This document shows positions 25,380-33,532 of a stretch of 64,000 nt of DNA, piece by piece. The stretch's first letter is position 1. Every line of letters begins with the position of its first letter. The stretch spans positions 1-64,000 of the forward strand of contig NZ_BSOA01000029.1 of NCBI RefSeq assembly GCF_030160275.1, read 5' to 3'. Origin of the DNA: Dyella flagellata (GTDB taxonomy: Bacteria > Pseudomonadota > Gammaproteobacteria > Xanthomonadales > Rhodanobacteraceae). Below the pieces are notes generated by a model. That model worked only from the letters and a program-made list of their open reading frames with translations. It was not told the origin of the DNA and ran no database searches. The translations under genes and the position numbers were made by a program.

Positions 25380-27404
25380 ATGCTGCAGCAGTATGGCTTG
25401 TGGATCGCGTTGGCTTGCGCGGTCGTGGCGATTTTGTACGGGGCATTATCCGTACGCTGGGTCCTGGCCAAATCGCCAGGCAACGCGCGTATGCAGGAAA
25501 TTGCTTCGGCTATCCAGGAAGGCGCGCGCGCCTACCTCAACCGCCAGTACCGCACGATCGCGCTTGTAGGCGTGGTGCTGCTGGTCATCATCGGCTTCGC
25601 CCTGGACTGGGGTACGGCTATTGGCTTCCTGATCGGCGCGGTGCTCTCCGGCGCCACCGGCTATATCGGCATGAACGTGTCGGTACGCGCCAACGTACGT
25701 ACCGCCGAAGCGGCACGAGGCGGGCTGGCTTCAGCCTTGAACGTGGCGTTCCGCGGCGGCGCGATCACCGGCATGCTGGTGGTAGGGCTGGCCCTGCTTG
25801 GCGTGGCCGGCTATTTCGCCGTGCTCAAGCATGTGGGCTACGACGATGACACCGCCCTGCATGCCATGGTCGGCCTGGCGTTCGGCTCGTCGCTGATCTC
25901 GATCTTCGCACGCCTGGGTGGCGGCATCTTCACCAAGGGTGCCGACGTGGGCGCGGACCTGGTCGGCAAAGTGGAAGCCGGCATTCCGGAAGACGATCCG
26001 CGCAACCCCGCCGTGATCGCCGACAACGTGGGCGACAATGTAGGCGATTGCGCCGGCATGGCCGCCGACCTGTTCGAAACCTACGCGGTAACGCTGATCG
26101 CCAGCATGCTGCTCGGTGGCGTAGTCGGTGAACAGGCCGGTGTGAACGCAGTGCTGTATCCGTTGCTGCTCGGCGGCGCGTCGATCATCGCTTCGGTGAT
26201 CGGCACTTTCTTCGTGCGCGCACGCGGCCCAAAGATCATGAATGCGCTGTACATGGGCGTGGTGGTCTCCGCGGTGCTGGCGGCCATAGCGTTCTGGCCC
26301 ATCACCAAGTCACTGATGGCTGATGCCACCTTGGGCGTCACGCGCCTATACGGCAGTGCGCTTATCGGGCTAGTGCTCACGGGCGTGATCGTGGTGATCA
26401 CCGAGTACTACACCGCGACCGAGTACGCGCCGGTACGCCACGTGGCGAAGTCTTCCACCACCGGCCACGCCACCAACATCATTGCAGGCCTGGGCGTATC
26501 GATGAAATCGACCGCGCTGCCGGTGCTGGCGGTGTGCGCCGCGATCTGGGGCGCGTATGCGCTGGCGGGCTTGTACGGCATTGCCGTTGCCGCCACTGCC
26601 ATGCTGTCGATGACCGGTATGGTTGTGGCACTGGACGCCTACGGCCCGATCACCGACAACGCCGGCGGCATTGCCGAAATGGCCGAGCTGCCACCGGACG
26701 TGCGTGGCGTGACCGATCCGCTCGACGCGGTAGGCAATACCACCAAGGCCGTCACCAAGGGCTACGCGATCGGCTCCGCCGGCCTGGCCGCGCTGGTGTT
26801 GTTCGCCGACTACACCCATCGCCTGTCGCTAAAGCATGCCGGCACGGTGTTTGCCTTCGACCTTTCCGATCACCGCGTGATCGTGGGCCTGCTGATCGGC
26901 GGCCTGATCCCGTACCTGTTCGGCGCGATGGCGATGGAAGCGGTAGGTCGTGCTGCCGGTGCGGTGGTGGAAGAAGTGCGCCGCCAGTTCCGCGAAATCA
27001 CCGGCATCATGGAAGGCACCACCAAGCCCGATTACTCGCGCGCGGTGGACCTGCTGACCAAGTCGGCGATCAACGAAATGCTGATCCCCTCGCTGCTGCC
27101 GGTGCTGGTGCCGATCATCGTCGGCTTTGCGCTCGGCCCGGTCGCACTAGGCGGCATGCTGATCGGCACCATCGTCACCGGCCTGTTCGTGGCCATCTCG
27201 ATGACCACCGGTGGTGGTGCGTGGGACAACGCCAAGAAATACATCGAGGATGGCAACCACGGCGGCAAAGGTTCGGATGCGCATAAAGCCGCGGTTACTG
27301 GCGATACGGTAGGCGATCCGTACAAGGACACCGCTGGTCCAGCGGTGAATCCGCTGATCAAGATCATCAACATCGTCGCGCTGTTGCTGATTCCGCTGCT
27401 GTAA
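25380..27404 (+). CDS. hppA: membrane-bound proton-pumping pyrophosphatase, K+-independent type
   Basis: This is a 674-residue integral membrane protein with about 16 hydrophobic helices. It hydrolyses pyrophosphate and pumps protons. The substrate site is in [45 protein letters not shown], with further conserved [23 protein letters not shown] and the C-terminal [22 protein letters not shown]. After GNTT the sequence reads KAVTKG, the lysine and threonine expected for potassium-independent enzymes rather than the AAxGKG of potassium-dependent ones. The frame opens at 25260, but ATG 25380 after GGGAGGCACCG fits the family. It neighbours pfp. Confidence 0.95.
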   Translation: MLQQYGLWIALACAVVAILYGALSVRWVLAKSPGNARMQEIASAIQEGARAYLNRQYRTIALVGVVLLVIIGFALDWGTAIGFLIGAVLSGATGYIGMNVSVRANVRTAEAARGGLASALNVAFRGGAITGMLVVGLALLGVAGYFAVLKHVGYDDDTALHAMVGLAFGSSLISIFARLGGGIFTKGADVGADLVGKVEAGIPEDDPRNPAVIADNVGDNVGDCAGMAADLFETYAVTLIASMLLGGVVGEQAGVNAVLYPLLLGGASIIASVIGTFFVRARGPKIMNALYMGVVVSAVLAAIAFWPITKSLMADATLGVTRLYGSALIGLVLTGVIVVITEYYTATEYAPVRHVAKSSTTGHATNIIAGLGVSMKSTALPVLAVCAAIWGAYALAGLYGIAVAATAMLSMTGMVVALDAYGPITDNAGGIAEMAELPPDVRGVTDPLDAVGNTTKAVTKGYAIGSAGLAALVLFADYTHRLSLKHAGTVFAFDLSDHRVIVGLLIGGLIPYLFGAMAMEAVGRAAGAVVEEVRRQFREITGIMEGTTKPDYSRAVDLLTKSAINEMLIPSLLPVLVPIIVGFALGPVALGGMLIGTIVTGLFVAISMTTGGGAWDNAKKYIEDGNHGGKGSDAHKAAVTGDTVGDPYKDTAGPAVNPLIKIINIVALLLIPLL

Positions 27405-27431
27405 GCAACCTCGGCTGCGAGATAGTCAACT

Positions 27432-27455
27432 CCCTCCCCTGCTTGCAGGGGAGGG
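27432..27455. terminator. hairpin downstream of hppA
   Basis: CCCTCCCCTGC and GCAGGGGAGGG form an 11-bp perfect stem with a two-base loop, 28 bases after the hppA stop. No U-run follows. A sister hairpin with the same CCCTCCCCT arm is at 62626-62654. Confidence 0.5.
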
Positions 27456-27547
27456 TTGGGGTGGGGTTGTACGAGCTTGCTGCACCGTTGAAGTTCATCG
27501 CGAGGTTGCTGCGACCGATCGTGAACTCAGCCACTCGGGTCATTGCC

Positions 27548-28117
27548 ATGACGGAACCGCATCTAAGCTTTGCTACCCAGAAAGATTGGGAAAACTGGTT
27601 GGCAAAAAACGAAGGCACTTCAACCGGAACATGGCTGCGCCTGGCGAAGAAGAGCGCCAAACAACCGACCCTGACTTACGCACAAGCGCTGGAAAGCGCT
27701 CTGTGCTACGGCTGGATTGATGGCCAGAAGCAGGCCGAGAGCGAGGAATACTGGTTACAGCGCTTCACCCGACGGTCCGCGAAAAGCATCTGGTCCAAGA
27801 TCAACAAAGACAAGGCCGAAGCACTGATCGCCGCCGGCAGAATGCGTCCGCCGGGCATGCAGGAAATCGACAAGGCCAAGCAAGACGGTCGCTGGGAAAT
27901 GGCTTATACCTCAGCCAGCAACTCGACAGTACCGGACGACCTGCAGGTCGCCCTGGACGCCAATCCCGTAGCCAGCAAGTTTTTTGCAACACTGAACAGC
28001 CGCAACCGCTACGCCATCCTGTTTCGCATCCAGAATGCTAAAAAGCCCGCAACAAGGGCACGAAAGATCGAGGAATTCGTCGACATGCTGAAGCGTGGCG
28101 AAACCTTTCATCCCTAG
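27548..28117 (+). CDS. YdeI/OmpD-associated family protein (DUF1905-type)
   Basis: This 189-residue cytoplasmic protein opens FATQKDWENWLAKNEGTSTGTWLRLAKK. It contains the highly typical YAQALESALCYGWIDGQKQ and YWLQRFTRRSAKSIWSKINKDKAEALIAAGRMRPPGMQEI blocks, and ends in the lysine-rich NAKKPATRARKIEEFVDMLKRGE. The family is widespread; its function is unclear, with reported links to bacterial envelope stress and peptide resistance. The ATG at 27548 is selected although the frame continues upstream. It is monocistronic as far as can be seen. Confidence 0.88.
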   Translation: MTEPHLSFATQKDWENWLAKNEGTSTGTWLRLAKKSAKQPTLTYAQALESALCYGWIDGQKQAESEEYWLQRFTRRSAKSIWSKINKDKAEALIAAGRMRPPGMQEIDKAKQDGRWEMAYTSASNSTVPDDLQVALDANPVASKFFATLNSRNRYAILFRIQNAKKPATRARKIEEFVDMLKRGETFHP

Positions 28118-28248
28118 GGAGGCGACCGTCGTGCACCAAAGCTGACCGAAGGGAGATTCGCTGTGCAGCGAATATGGCATTTATGCCGAATGTTCGAGGC
28201 AATCGGGGATGGTAGACGATCCGAAGAGCAACCGCGGAGCGAAGCAGT

Positions 28249-28560
28249 ATGTGGATCCCACTACTTTGTCTCATCATCGTCTTAGTGATGGCCGCAATCA
28301 ATGTTGCCGCCCTGAGATCCGGCGAAGATCGAACTACGATGCTTCACAATTTGGCCAGTCTTTCCGGAGGCTTGGGCATCTTCTTTATGCTGTGCATTCC
28401 GATTTCACTGCTCTACGCCATCACCAACTACATGTTTGGACCGGCGCAAGACACCAGCATTTTTTTAAATGGGGCGTTGATAGGGTCTTGTACAAGCACG
28501 CTTACCTCATTGGTGCTTAGCATCAGCATCTGGTACCGCGATATCAGGCAAGACATGTGA
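28249..28560 (+). CDS. small membrane protein, unknown function
   Basis: This encodes 103 residues with three hydrophobic segments (about 3-20, 38-62 and 74-93) and a short charged tail RDIRQDM. I recognise no family. The ATG at 28249 follows GGAGCGAAGC by several bases, an acceptable ribosome-binding site. It opens the accessory region and has no obvious partner. Confidence 0.5.
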   Translation: MWIPLLCLIIVLVMAAINVAALRSGEDRTTMLHNLASLSGGLGIFFMLCIPISLLYAITNYMFGPAQDTSIFLNGALIGSCTSTLTSLVLSISIWYRDIRQDM

Positions 28561-28588
28561 GGAGCTGCAATTGGGGTCGCGAGAATGG

Positions 28589-28825
28589 TTATCCGCGAAG
28601 GTTGTTGGACACAGCAATGGCAGCCCACAGGGTTACAAGTACAGCCATCCCTGCCAGTTGGATTCGCCCTGGGGATTGCGCGCAATCCCTGCGGGTCGGA
28701 TACCGACCTAACGTAACTGTGAGCATCACGGCGCGCCCCACATGGAAAAGCACGAAGTTCCAGATGATCGTTTCGAAAACGAATCTGATGATTGCTTTTA
28801 CGGCGTCCAGGATGGTTTCGCGCAT
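28589..28825 (-). CDS. small membrane protein, conserved hypothetical
   Basis: This encodes 78 residues: an amphipathic start MRETILDAVKAIIRFVFETII, then WNFVLFHVGRAVMLTVTLGRYP and a second hydrophobic stretch LAGMAVLVTLWAAIAVSNN. The GRA-x6-LGRYP pattern is one I have seen in small two-helix proteins of environmental Proteobacteria, without assigned function. It is convergent with the preceding membrane-protein gene. Confidence 0.6.
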   Translation of the reverse strand: MRETILDAVKAIIRFVFETIIWNFVLFHVGRAVMLTVTLGRYPTRRDCAQSPGRIQLAGMAVLVTLWAAIAVSNNLRG

Positions 28826-28883
28826 CCATTCCCTCTTATCGGCTCATTCCGGTGAAGTATCATCCCGATGTCTTTGCTGTGTC

Positions 28884-28908
28884 ATGTCCGTTTTGTCGAA
28901 AGCGGACC
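28884..28908. repeat. family C palindromic repeat (TGTCCGCTTTGGGTCG type)
   Basis: ATGTCCGTTTTGTCGAAAGC followed by GGAC. This is a slightly shortened copy of the family C palindrome seen better preserved at 30379 and 35219. Confidence 0.65.
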
Positions 28909-28923
28909 TTTCCCCGCTATCAA

Positions 28924-29280
28924 TTAGACAACTATCAGCACATCACCATTTCCAATGGTGAAGCACTCGTATTGATCGTTATCGCTAAAAATCTCCAGTG
29001 CGGCACCTGAGTTGAAGTCCAGCCTTAGTCCGCCTTCGGGAGTTGCATGGGCTTTCTTGATGCTGTCTCCAAGTAGTGGAAATAATGCAGCCGCGTCTTC
29101 CACCACCCCTTCAAACCGCACGCTTGGCTGTTTGGGCGTGCTGATCGCAAAACCCCCAAATATCTTGATCGATACGCGGCCCTCTCCGTTGATGGTAGAT
29201 CCCCCTGCGCTTACGCAAATCTGCTCAACGCATATCCCGGCGAGAAACGATAAGTCTATGGCGTCATCAAGTCTGTGCAT
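28924..29280 (-). CDS. DUF6188-like small protein
   Basis: This encodes 118 residues starting MHRLDDAIDLSFLAGICVEQICVSAGGSTI and ending YECFTIGNGDVLIVV. The LSFLAG-x-x-V-x-Q-I-C start and the final F-x-I-x-N-G-D-x-x-I-V-V resemble the DUF6188 family of small beta-rich proteins, several of which sit in immunity-gene contexts. No partner toxin is adjacent. There is no signal peptide. Confidence 0.55.
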   Translation of the reverse strand: MHRLDDAIDLSFLAGICVEQICVSAGGSTINGEGRVSIKIFGGFAISTPKQPSVRFEGVVEDAAALFPLLGDSIKKAHATPEGGLRLDFNSGAALEIFSDNDQYECFTIGNGDVLIVV

Positions 29281-29321
29281 GTAACGGTTCCAAACTAGAC
29301 GTCAGTGAACGGATGAGCGAA

Positions 29322-29371
29322 AAGCGGGACGGCGGTAGTTAATCTCACTTAACCACTTCCATCCCGTTTTC
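29322..29371. repeat. family B inverted repeat, overlaps a gene end
   Basis: AAGCGGGACGGCGGTAGTTA and its inverted partner TTAACCACTTCCATCCCGTT surround a short centre. On the minus strand the element supplies the last codons (ENGMEVVK-stop) of the overlapping gene 29345-29623. Confidence 0.8.
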
Positions 29372-29623
29372 GACGGACTCGCCTTCACCCATAGCCTGGC
29401 CAACCAGGCTCAGGTTATCCGTCTCATCCGGCTGCTGAATCTGAAACGTAATCTGACCAATTCCACCCGTACCGACAAAGTCGCTAGTGGCATGGAAGTG
29501 TTGATCAGGGTTCGCCTTAATCATTTGAAGCAAAGCAATGAGTCGGTCAATGTCTGAGGCAGACAGGCTCACCTCGACCTCAATCCAACCATTGTTCCAA
29601 TCTTCCAATGACGCGCGCATCAT
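29345..29623 (-). CDS. hypothetical protein whose C-terminus comes from a family B repeat
   Basis: This encodes 92 residues: MMRASLEDWNNGWIEVEVSLSASDIDRLIALLQMIK, then DFVGTGGIGQITFQIQQP and a tail ENGMEVVK that lies wholly inside the repeat. It overlaps the stop of the upstream membrane-protein gene by four bases, indicating translational coupling. I recognise no family; the beta-rich, acidic character is like small immunity proteins. Confidence 0.55.
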   Translation of the reverse strand: MMRASLEDWNNGWIEVEVSLSASDIDRLIALLQMIKANPDQHFHATSDFVGTGGIGQITFQIQQPDETDNLSLVGQAMGEGESVENGMEVVK

Positions 29624-30120
29624 CGCTTCCTCGAAGCGACATCTTTCTGGACGAATTGGCGCTGTTTTAGGGCCCCGCTCGATTTGAGACCGATAGCGAT
29701 ACCAGCAGCGATTACCATTAATGACACTTCCCAAAGGTGATAAGGAACTTTGAGGTCATTGTAGAAGTAGTCAAAAGAGGGATTCTTGTCCGCTATATGG
29801 AGCATGTCTGCGGACAGATCGACATACGAATCACCTCCGTCCAAATACATGAGCGGGATAGCCAAGAACAAGAGAAATGCGCTCACCTTTGGATTTCCCT
29901 TGAAGAGGATAGCGGATACCCACAAGAGGGCACAGAGGACGATATACAGGGCCCTGTTAACAACGATGCAAGAGTCGAGCGACATGATGGGTGGGCCATT
30001 CCACATGAACATGTGCACCTGAACGAGCCCACCGCGCTCGAATCCGAACACCGTTGCAGCAGAGTAGATGCTCGCCAGCAGCGCTATGAGTAGAGACAAG
30101 AGAATTCGAAGTTTCGACAT
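29620..30120 (-). CDS. membrane protein, unknown function
   Basis: This encodes 166 residues with four hydrophobic segments (about 5-26, 57-73, 80-95 and 128-148) and a long polar loop, DGGDSYVDLSADMLHIADKNPSFDYFYNDLK, between the third and fourth. The tail is basic. I recognise no family. It is coupled to the following small gene by a four-base overlap, so the two products probably act together. Confidence 0.55.
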   Translation of the reverse strand: MSKLRILLSLLIALLASIYSAATVFGFERGGLVQVHMFMWNGPPIMSLDSCIVVNRALYIVLCALLWVSAILFKGNPKVSAFLLFLAIPLMYLDGGDSYVDLSADMLHIADKNPSFDYFYNDLKVPYHLWEVSLMVIAAGIAIGLKSSGALKQRQFVQKDVASRKR

Positions 30121-30245
30121 GACGGAGCTACCTACCTGATAGACGGGGATACAATTAAAGAGGTCAGAACACTTTTCCAGGTCTTCCGCGTGATCGAATC
30201 ACTCCCTATTCCCGAAGCCAGGTTCGTGCCCGACTCAGTTCAGTA

Positions 30246-30315
30246 AGGTCTGCCTTGGGAAGCAGACATTCTTGCGTCAGACAACCTCAACCGATCATGG
30301 ACCCCAAAATGCGCT
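30246..30315. repeat. family C extended repeat, copy 1
   Basis: The segment AGACATTCTTGCGTCAGACA followed by ACCTCAACCGATCATGGACC matches 30660-30726 with a few substitutions. The leading palindromic half (TCTGCCTTGGGAAGCAGACA) is degraded relative to the family. Confidence 0.7.
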
Positions 30316-30378
30316 CTGGCCACTCTGACCCCGGTTTCCGATGCCTACGCCGATGAGAATGATCGCCAGGATCATTCG

Positions 30379-30406
30379 ATGTCCGCTTTGGGTCGAAAGC
30401 CGACAT
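30379..30406. repeat. family C palindromic repeat
   Basis: ATGTCCGCTTTGGGTCGAAA then GCCGACAT. The outer bases ATGTC(C/G)GC and GC(C/G)GACAT pair. Confidence 0.8.
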
Positions 30407-30428
30407 AGGCCTACTCACCCTTTTACGT

Positions 30429-30629
30429 CTACCGCAGCTGCCTAACTGCCAACGCAATGAGCCTCGCCCGGCAGGAAGCTGCAAGCCCCTCATGATTAAA
30501 ATGGAGGTCGTAGTCGCGACCATTGGACTTATATCCAATGATCTCGCCATCCATGAAGTAATCATCGACGGTCAGCCCGGCGCCAAACAAGTAAGCATCG
30601 ATCTCTTGCTCAGTTTGAGGGACATCCAC
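30429..30629 (-). CDS. short hypothetical protein
   Basis: This encodes 66 residues beginning MDVPQTEQEIDAYLFGAGLTVDDYFMDGEIIGYKSNGRDYDLHF and ending in a basic helix. The start is GTG at 30629, or ATG 30625 one residue later. It is acidic, soluble and lies between two family C repeats. I recognise no family, and expression is uncertain, but amino-acid composition is protein-like. Confidence 0.4.
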   Translation of the reverse strand: MDVPQTEQEIDAYLFGAGLTVDDYFMDGEIIGYKSNGRDYDLHFNHEGLAASCRARLIALAVRQLR

Positions 30630-30647
30630 TTCTTTCTCCCCCTTTAC

Positions 30648-30726
30648 ATGTCCGTTTTGGGTCGGAAGAAGACATTCTACCAGCGTCAGATAACCTCAAT
30701 CGGTCATGGGCCCCAAAGTGCACTCG
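30648..30726. repeat. family C extended repeat, copy 2
   Basis: ATGTCCGTTTTGGGTCGGAA followed by GAAGACATTC and the tail CAGATAACCTCAATCGGTCA. The tail repeats 30265-30315, so the mobile unit is longer than the palindrome alone. Confidence 0.75.
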
Positions 30727-30747
30727 TCAAGCGTCAGCGATGACAAA

Positions 30748-30777
30748 GAGCCGCCTGAATCAGGCGGCTCCTTCTTT
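30748..30777. terminator. bidirectional-type terminator downstream of the hydrolase gene
   Basis: GAGCCGCCTG and CAGGCGGCTC form a perfect 10-bp stem with a three-base loop (30748-30770), followed by CTTCTTT on the plus strand and TTTGTC on the minus strand. It lies about 90 bases beyond the stop of the minus-strand hydrolase. Confidence 0.8.
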
Positions 30778-30858
30778 GCCTTGAATTTACACGCTGCCGT
30801 CGTAGGAGCATTCGCGATCAAGTCACCGCTTTCCGCCGACACCCAGCAACCGTGCGAA

Positions 30859-31638
30859 TTACTTTGACGTGTCAGCTACGGCCGAAAGGATCACTTGGGC
30901 AACCTCAGCGGGGTGCGACAATTGCGGAGTGTGCCCGGAGGACAGCGTCACGACGTGAGCCGAAATCTTCTTGGCCATCGCCTCTTCGAGCGCAGGCTGA
31001 ATCATGTGGTCCTGCGTGGTGACCACGTACCACGACGGCTTGGTTCTCCAAGGGGCGACGGTGACCTTTTCCTCGAACATCTTGCCTTGTGTGTGACCTT
31101 GCGTGGCTTCAATCAGCCGGGTTTCTTCCGCCGGCAGATCTTGGGCAAGATGGTTTGAAACACCTTCGAGGCTTAGCGTCAAGAACCCATCTTTGTCTGC
31201 AATGATGTGATCAAAACCGGAAGGAGTGGGATAGCCGTTGGTTAGATCCGCGACTGACTGGCCTTCGGACGGTGCGAATGCGGAGACATAGACCAGTGAC
31301 TTGACGCGCTCGTGCTGGCCGGCTTCTGTGATGACCACACCGCCCCAAGAATGCCCCACAAGCACGACCGGGCCAGTCTGCATGTCGAGTACCCGTCGGG
31401 TGGCCGCCACGTCGTCGCCCAGCGAAGTCAACGGGTTCTGGACCGCGACGACCTTTAGCCCCTTTGCCTGAAGCAGAGGAATGACCTTGCTCCACGCCGA
31501 ACCGTCGGCAAAGGCGCCATGCACGAGCACTACGGTAGGTTTGTGCTTGTCAGCCGTGCCAGTGGGAGTCTCGGCCGAAGCGAGTGCAGCGCTACCCAAA
31601 CTGGCTGCTAGCACGATGTTCTTGGTGATGGACCCCAT
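30859..31638 (-). CDS. secreted alpha/beta hydrolase
   Basis: This 259-residue protein has a signal peptide (NIVLAASLGSAALASAE). The alpha/beta-hydrolase core has VVLVHGAFADGSAW with the oxyanion HG, the nucleophile elbow GHSWGG (Ser near residue 97), an acid region around TQDHMI and the catalytic His in SSGHTPQLSHP near the C-terminus. It is close to the family of esterases that resemble salicylate-esterase-type plant hydrolases. The substrate is unknown. It is divergent from a LysR gene, with a palindrome between them that is a likely operator, so regulation by that LysR protein is probable. Confidence 0.88.
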   Translation of the reverse strand: MGSITKNIVLAASLGSAALASAETPTGTADKHKPTVVLVHGAFADGSAWSKVIPLLQAKGLKVVAVQNPLTSLGDDVAATRRVLDMQTGPVVLVGHSWGGVVITEAGQHERVKSLVYVSAFAPSEGQSVADLTNGYPTPSGFDHIIADKDGFLTLSLEGVSNHLAQDLPAEETRLIEATQGHTQGKMFEEKVTVAPWRTKPSWYVVTTQDHMIQPALEEAMAKKISAHVVTLSSGHTPQLSHPAEVAQVILSAVADTSK

Positions 31639-31736
31639 GTGATTTCTCCGGGTTTGATAGTTGATCGGTTCCGACAGGACATCTGCCGGTTAGGTGGCGC
31701 CCACTGTAAATAGAAAACAAAACGTGATAAATCGTC

Positions 31737-31757
31737 TTTCAAGTTCAATACTTGAAA
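31737..31757. promoter_or_regulatory. LysR-type operator between hydrolase and regulator
   Basis: TTTCAAGT-N5-ACTTGAAA is a perfect inverted repeat with 8-bp arms in the 132-base gap between the divergent genes. It contains the T-N11-A geometry expected of LysR-family sites and lies 13 bases upstream of the regulator start. Confidence 0.7.
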
Positions 31758-31770
31758 CGAAATATTTCAA

Positions 31771-32676
31771 ATGGATCGACTGGGATGCATGCAGATTTTC
31801 GTAAGAGCCGTCGAACTCGGCTCGATCTCCGCTGCGGCCAACGAACTCAATTTGTCGTCGCAGCTGGCAGGCAAACACGTGCGGGCTCTAGAGCAAGGCT
31901 TGGGAATCAAGCTGCTCAACCGTACGACTCGTCGCCAGAGCTTGACGGACGTTGGTCGAGTCTTCTACGAGCGAGCAAAGAACGTTCTGGCTGAGATGGA
32001 AGCGGCAGAGGCGTTGATAGCCGAAACCCGAGCGATACCGCGAGGCCAACTTCGGATCAGTGCTCCCATCACCTTCGGAAGCCGCGCACTTGCACCTGAG
32101 ATTGCGGATTACATGAAGCAATATCCGGAGGTGTCCGTGGATCTCTGTCTCACAAATCGAACCGTTGATCTTGTCGATGAGGGTTTCGATGTCGCGTTCC
32201 GAACCGGAGAGCTTCCAGACAGCGGGCTTCTGGCGAGACGCTTGGCGCCTCTTCGTTTGGTGCTATGCGCGTCTCCCAGCTATCTCAAGTCAGCGAAAAA
32301 GCTACGCGAACCCAAAGATCTGGCGGGTCATGAGTGCCTGGTGTTTTCGCATACGTCGCTTCGCACGAAATGGTCCTTTGACGGTCCACTAGGCCGAGTG
32401 TCGGTGCCAATCACGGGAAGGTTTTCTACCGATAGTGGTGAGGCGCTTCGCGCAGCCGCCTTAGCAGGCGCGGGCATACTTCTGCAGCCACATGCGCTCG
32501 TGAGTGAAGAAATTGAGAGTGGGCGCCTAGTGAGGCTATTGCAGAAGTACGAGCCTGCCGCACGGCCATTGCATTTGCTGTATGCCCCGGATAGAAGAAT
32601 GACTCCAAAGTTGCGGACTTTTTTGGATTTTGCTGTTCAAAGGTTTGGCGAAGCGAAGCCGAGTAGCCATAGATAG
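31771..32676 (+). CDS. LysR-family transcriptional regulator
   Basis: This encodes 301 residues. The N-terminal winged helix MDRLGCMQIFVRAVELGSISAAANELNLSSQLAGKHVRALEQGLGIKLLNRTTR is followed by a linker helix and a periplasmic-binding-protein-like effector domain (RISAPITFGSRALAPEIADYM onward). It belongs to the CrgA/DsdC-like group typical of oxidoreductase or hydrolase regulators. It probably controls the divergent hydrolase gene through the palindrome at 31737-31757 and represses itself. The ligand is unknown. Confidence 0.92.
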   Translation: MDRLGCMQIFVRAVELGSISAAANELNLSSQLAGKHVRALEQGLGIKLLNRTTRRQSLTDVGRVFYERAKNVLAEMEAAEALIAETRAIPRGQLRISAPITFGSRALAPEIADYMKQYPEVSVDLCLTNRTVDLVDEGFDVAFRTGELPDSGLLARRLAPLRLVLCASPSYLKSAKKLREPKDLAGHECLVFSHTSLRTKWSFDGPLGRVSVPITGRFSTDSGEALRAAALAGAGILLQPHALVSEEIESGRLVRLLQKYEPAARPLHLLYAPDRRMTPKLRTFLDFAVQRFGEAKPSSHR

Positions 32677-32808
32677 ACGCGGTAAAATTGCTGGGCGACA
32701 GCGGGTCTGACACGTCTGCCTTCGAAACCCGGCGCCGACATTTGACCTTCTCGATACGACATGCTCAGCTGGCACGGGGAATGACTTGGCGGCGGACGGC
32801 AGGGCTCC

Positions 32809-33438
32809 ATGAAAATCGATGAAAGATCGCTCGCGCGCCGCGAGCCCAAGCAGGAACGCGCCAGGCACTCGGTGGAAGCGATTCTTGAGGCGGTTCCGCG
32901 GGTGGTGAGCCGGCATGGCGCCAAAGCCATCACCACCAACCGTATTGCCGAAGCCGCGGGCGTCAGCATCGGCTCGCTCTACCAATATTTCCCGGATAAG
33001 CAAGCCATCTTCGCAGCCTTGCATAACCGCCATGTTGACAACGTAAGGGGCGTGATGACGCGCGTCATGGCCGACTGCGCTACAGCGTCATTCCAGGACT
33101 TTACTCGCGAGCTGGTCGAAGGGCTTGCGGACGTTCATGCGAAAGATGCCGACTTGCATGAGATTGTCGCGGCGGCGGTGCCGGAAGGAACGCATGGCTT
33201 TAAAAGCGCACTGCAGACCACGTTAGGTAGGGTGATTTCGCTCTCCGGGCAGGAGCGCTATACCCCCGAGACGACGCAGCGAATGCTCTTCGTCCTGCCG
33301 CATTTGGTGGAAGCGCTGGTGCATGGAGCCGCTGACCGGAGGCAGTCAGCCATCTCTCGGCATGACGCGAAGGGCGAGGCCATCCGAACCGTCCTCGCCT
33401 ATGTGAACTCGTGTGAGAGTAGCCGCCTCGGCTTCTAG
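32809..33438 (+). CDS. TetR-family transcriptional regulator
   Basis: This encodes 209 residues with the N-terminal TetR helix-turn-helix: ARHSVEAILEAVPRVVSRHGAKAITTNRIAEAAGVSIGSLYQYFPDKQAIFAAL. The C-terminal ligand domain is helical and diverged. There is no obvious target gene next door: the LysR gene is upstream and convergent toxin-antitoxin genes lie downstream. The ATG at 32809 is the only good start. Confidence 0.9.
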   Translation: MKIDERSLARREPKQERARHSVEAILEAVPRVVSRHGAKAITTNRIAEAAGVSIGSLYQYFPDKQAIFAALHNRHVDNVRGVMTRVMADCATASFQDFTRELVEGLADVHAKDADLHEIVAAAVPEGTHGFKSALQTTLGRVISLSGQERYTPETTQRMLFVLPHLVEALVHGAADRRQSAISRHDAKGEAIRTVLAYVNSCESSRLGF

Positions 33439-33532
33439 CTACACCCGGCACGAAACGTCCTGAAAGAGAGGCTAGTGAGAAAAGGCTCGCTGACAATGAG
33501 CACGCCCTCGCAGCCTAATCACGCAATACCAC

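Larger units (their letters stand above)
30121..30428. other. intergenic region with repeat fragments
   Basis: About 300 bases hold no gene I can support. They contain an extended family C fragment (about 30246-30315, GCAGACATTC...TCAACCGATCATGGACCCCA) that is repeated at 30648-30726, and a clear family C palindrome at 30379-30406. Confidence 0.6.
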
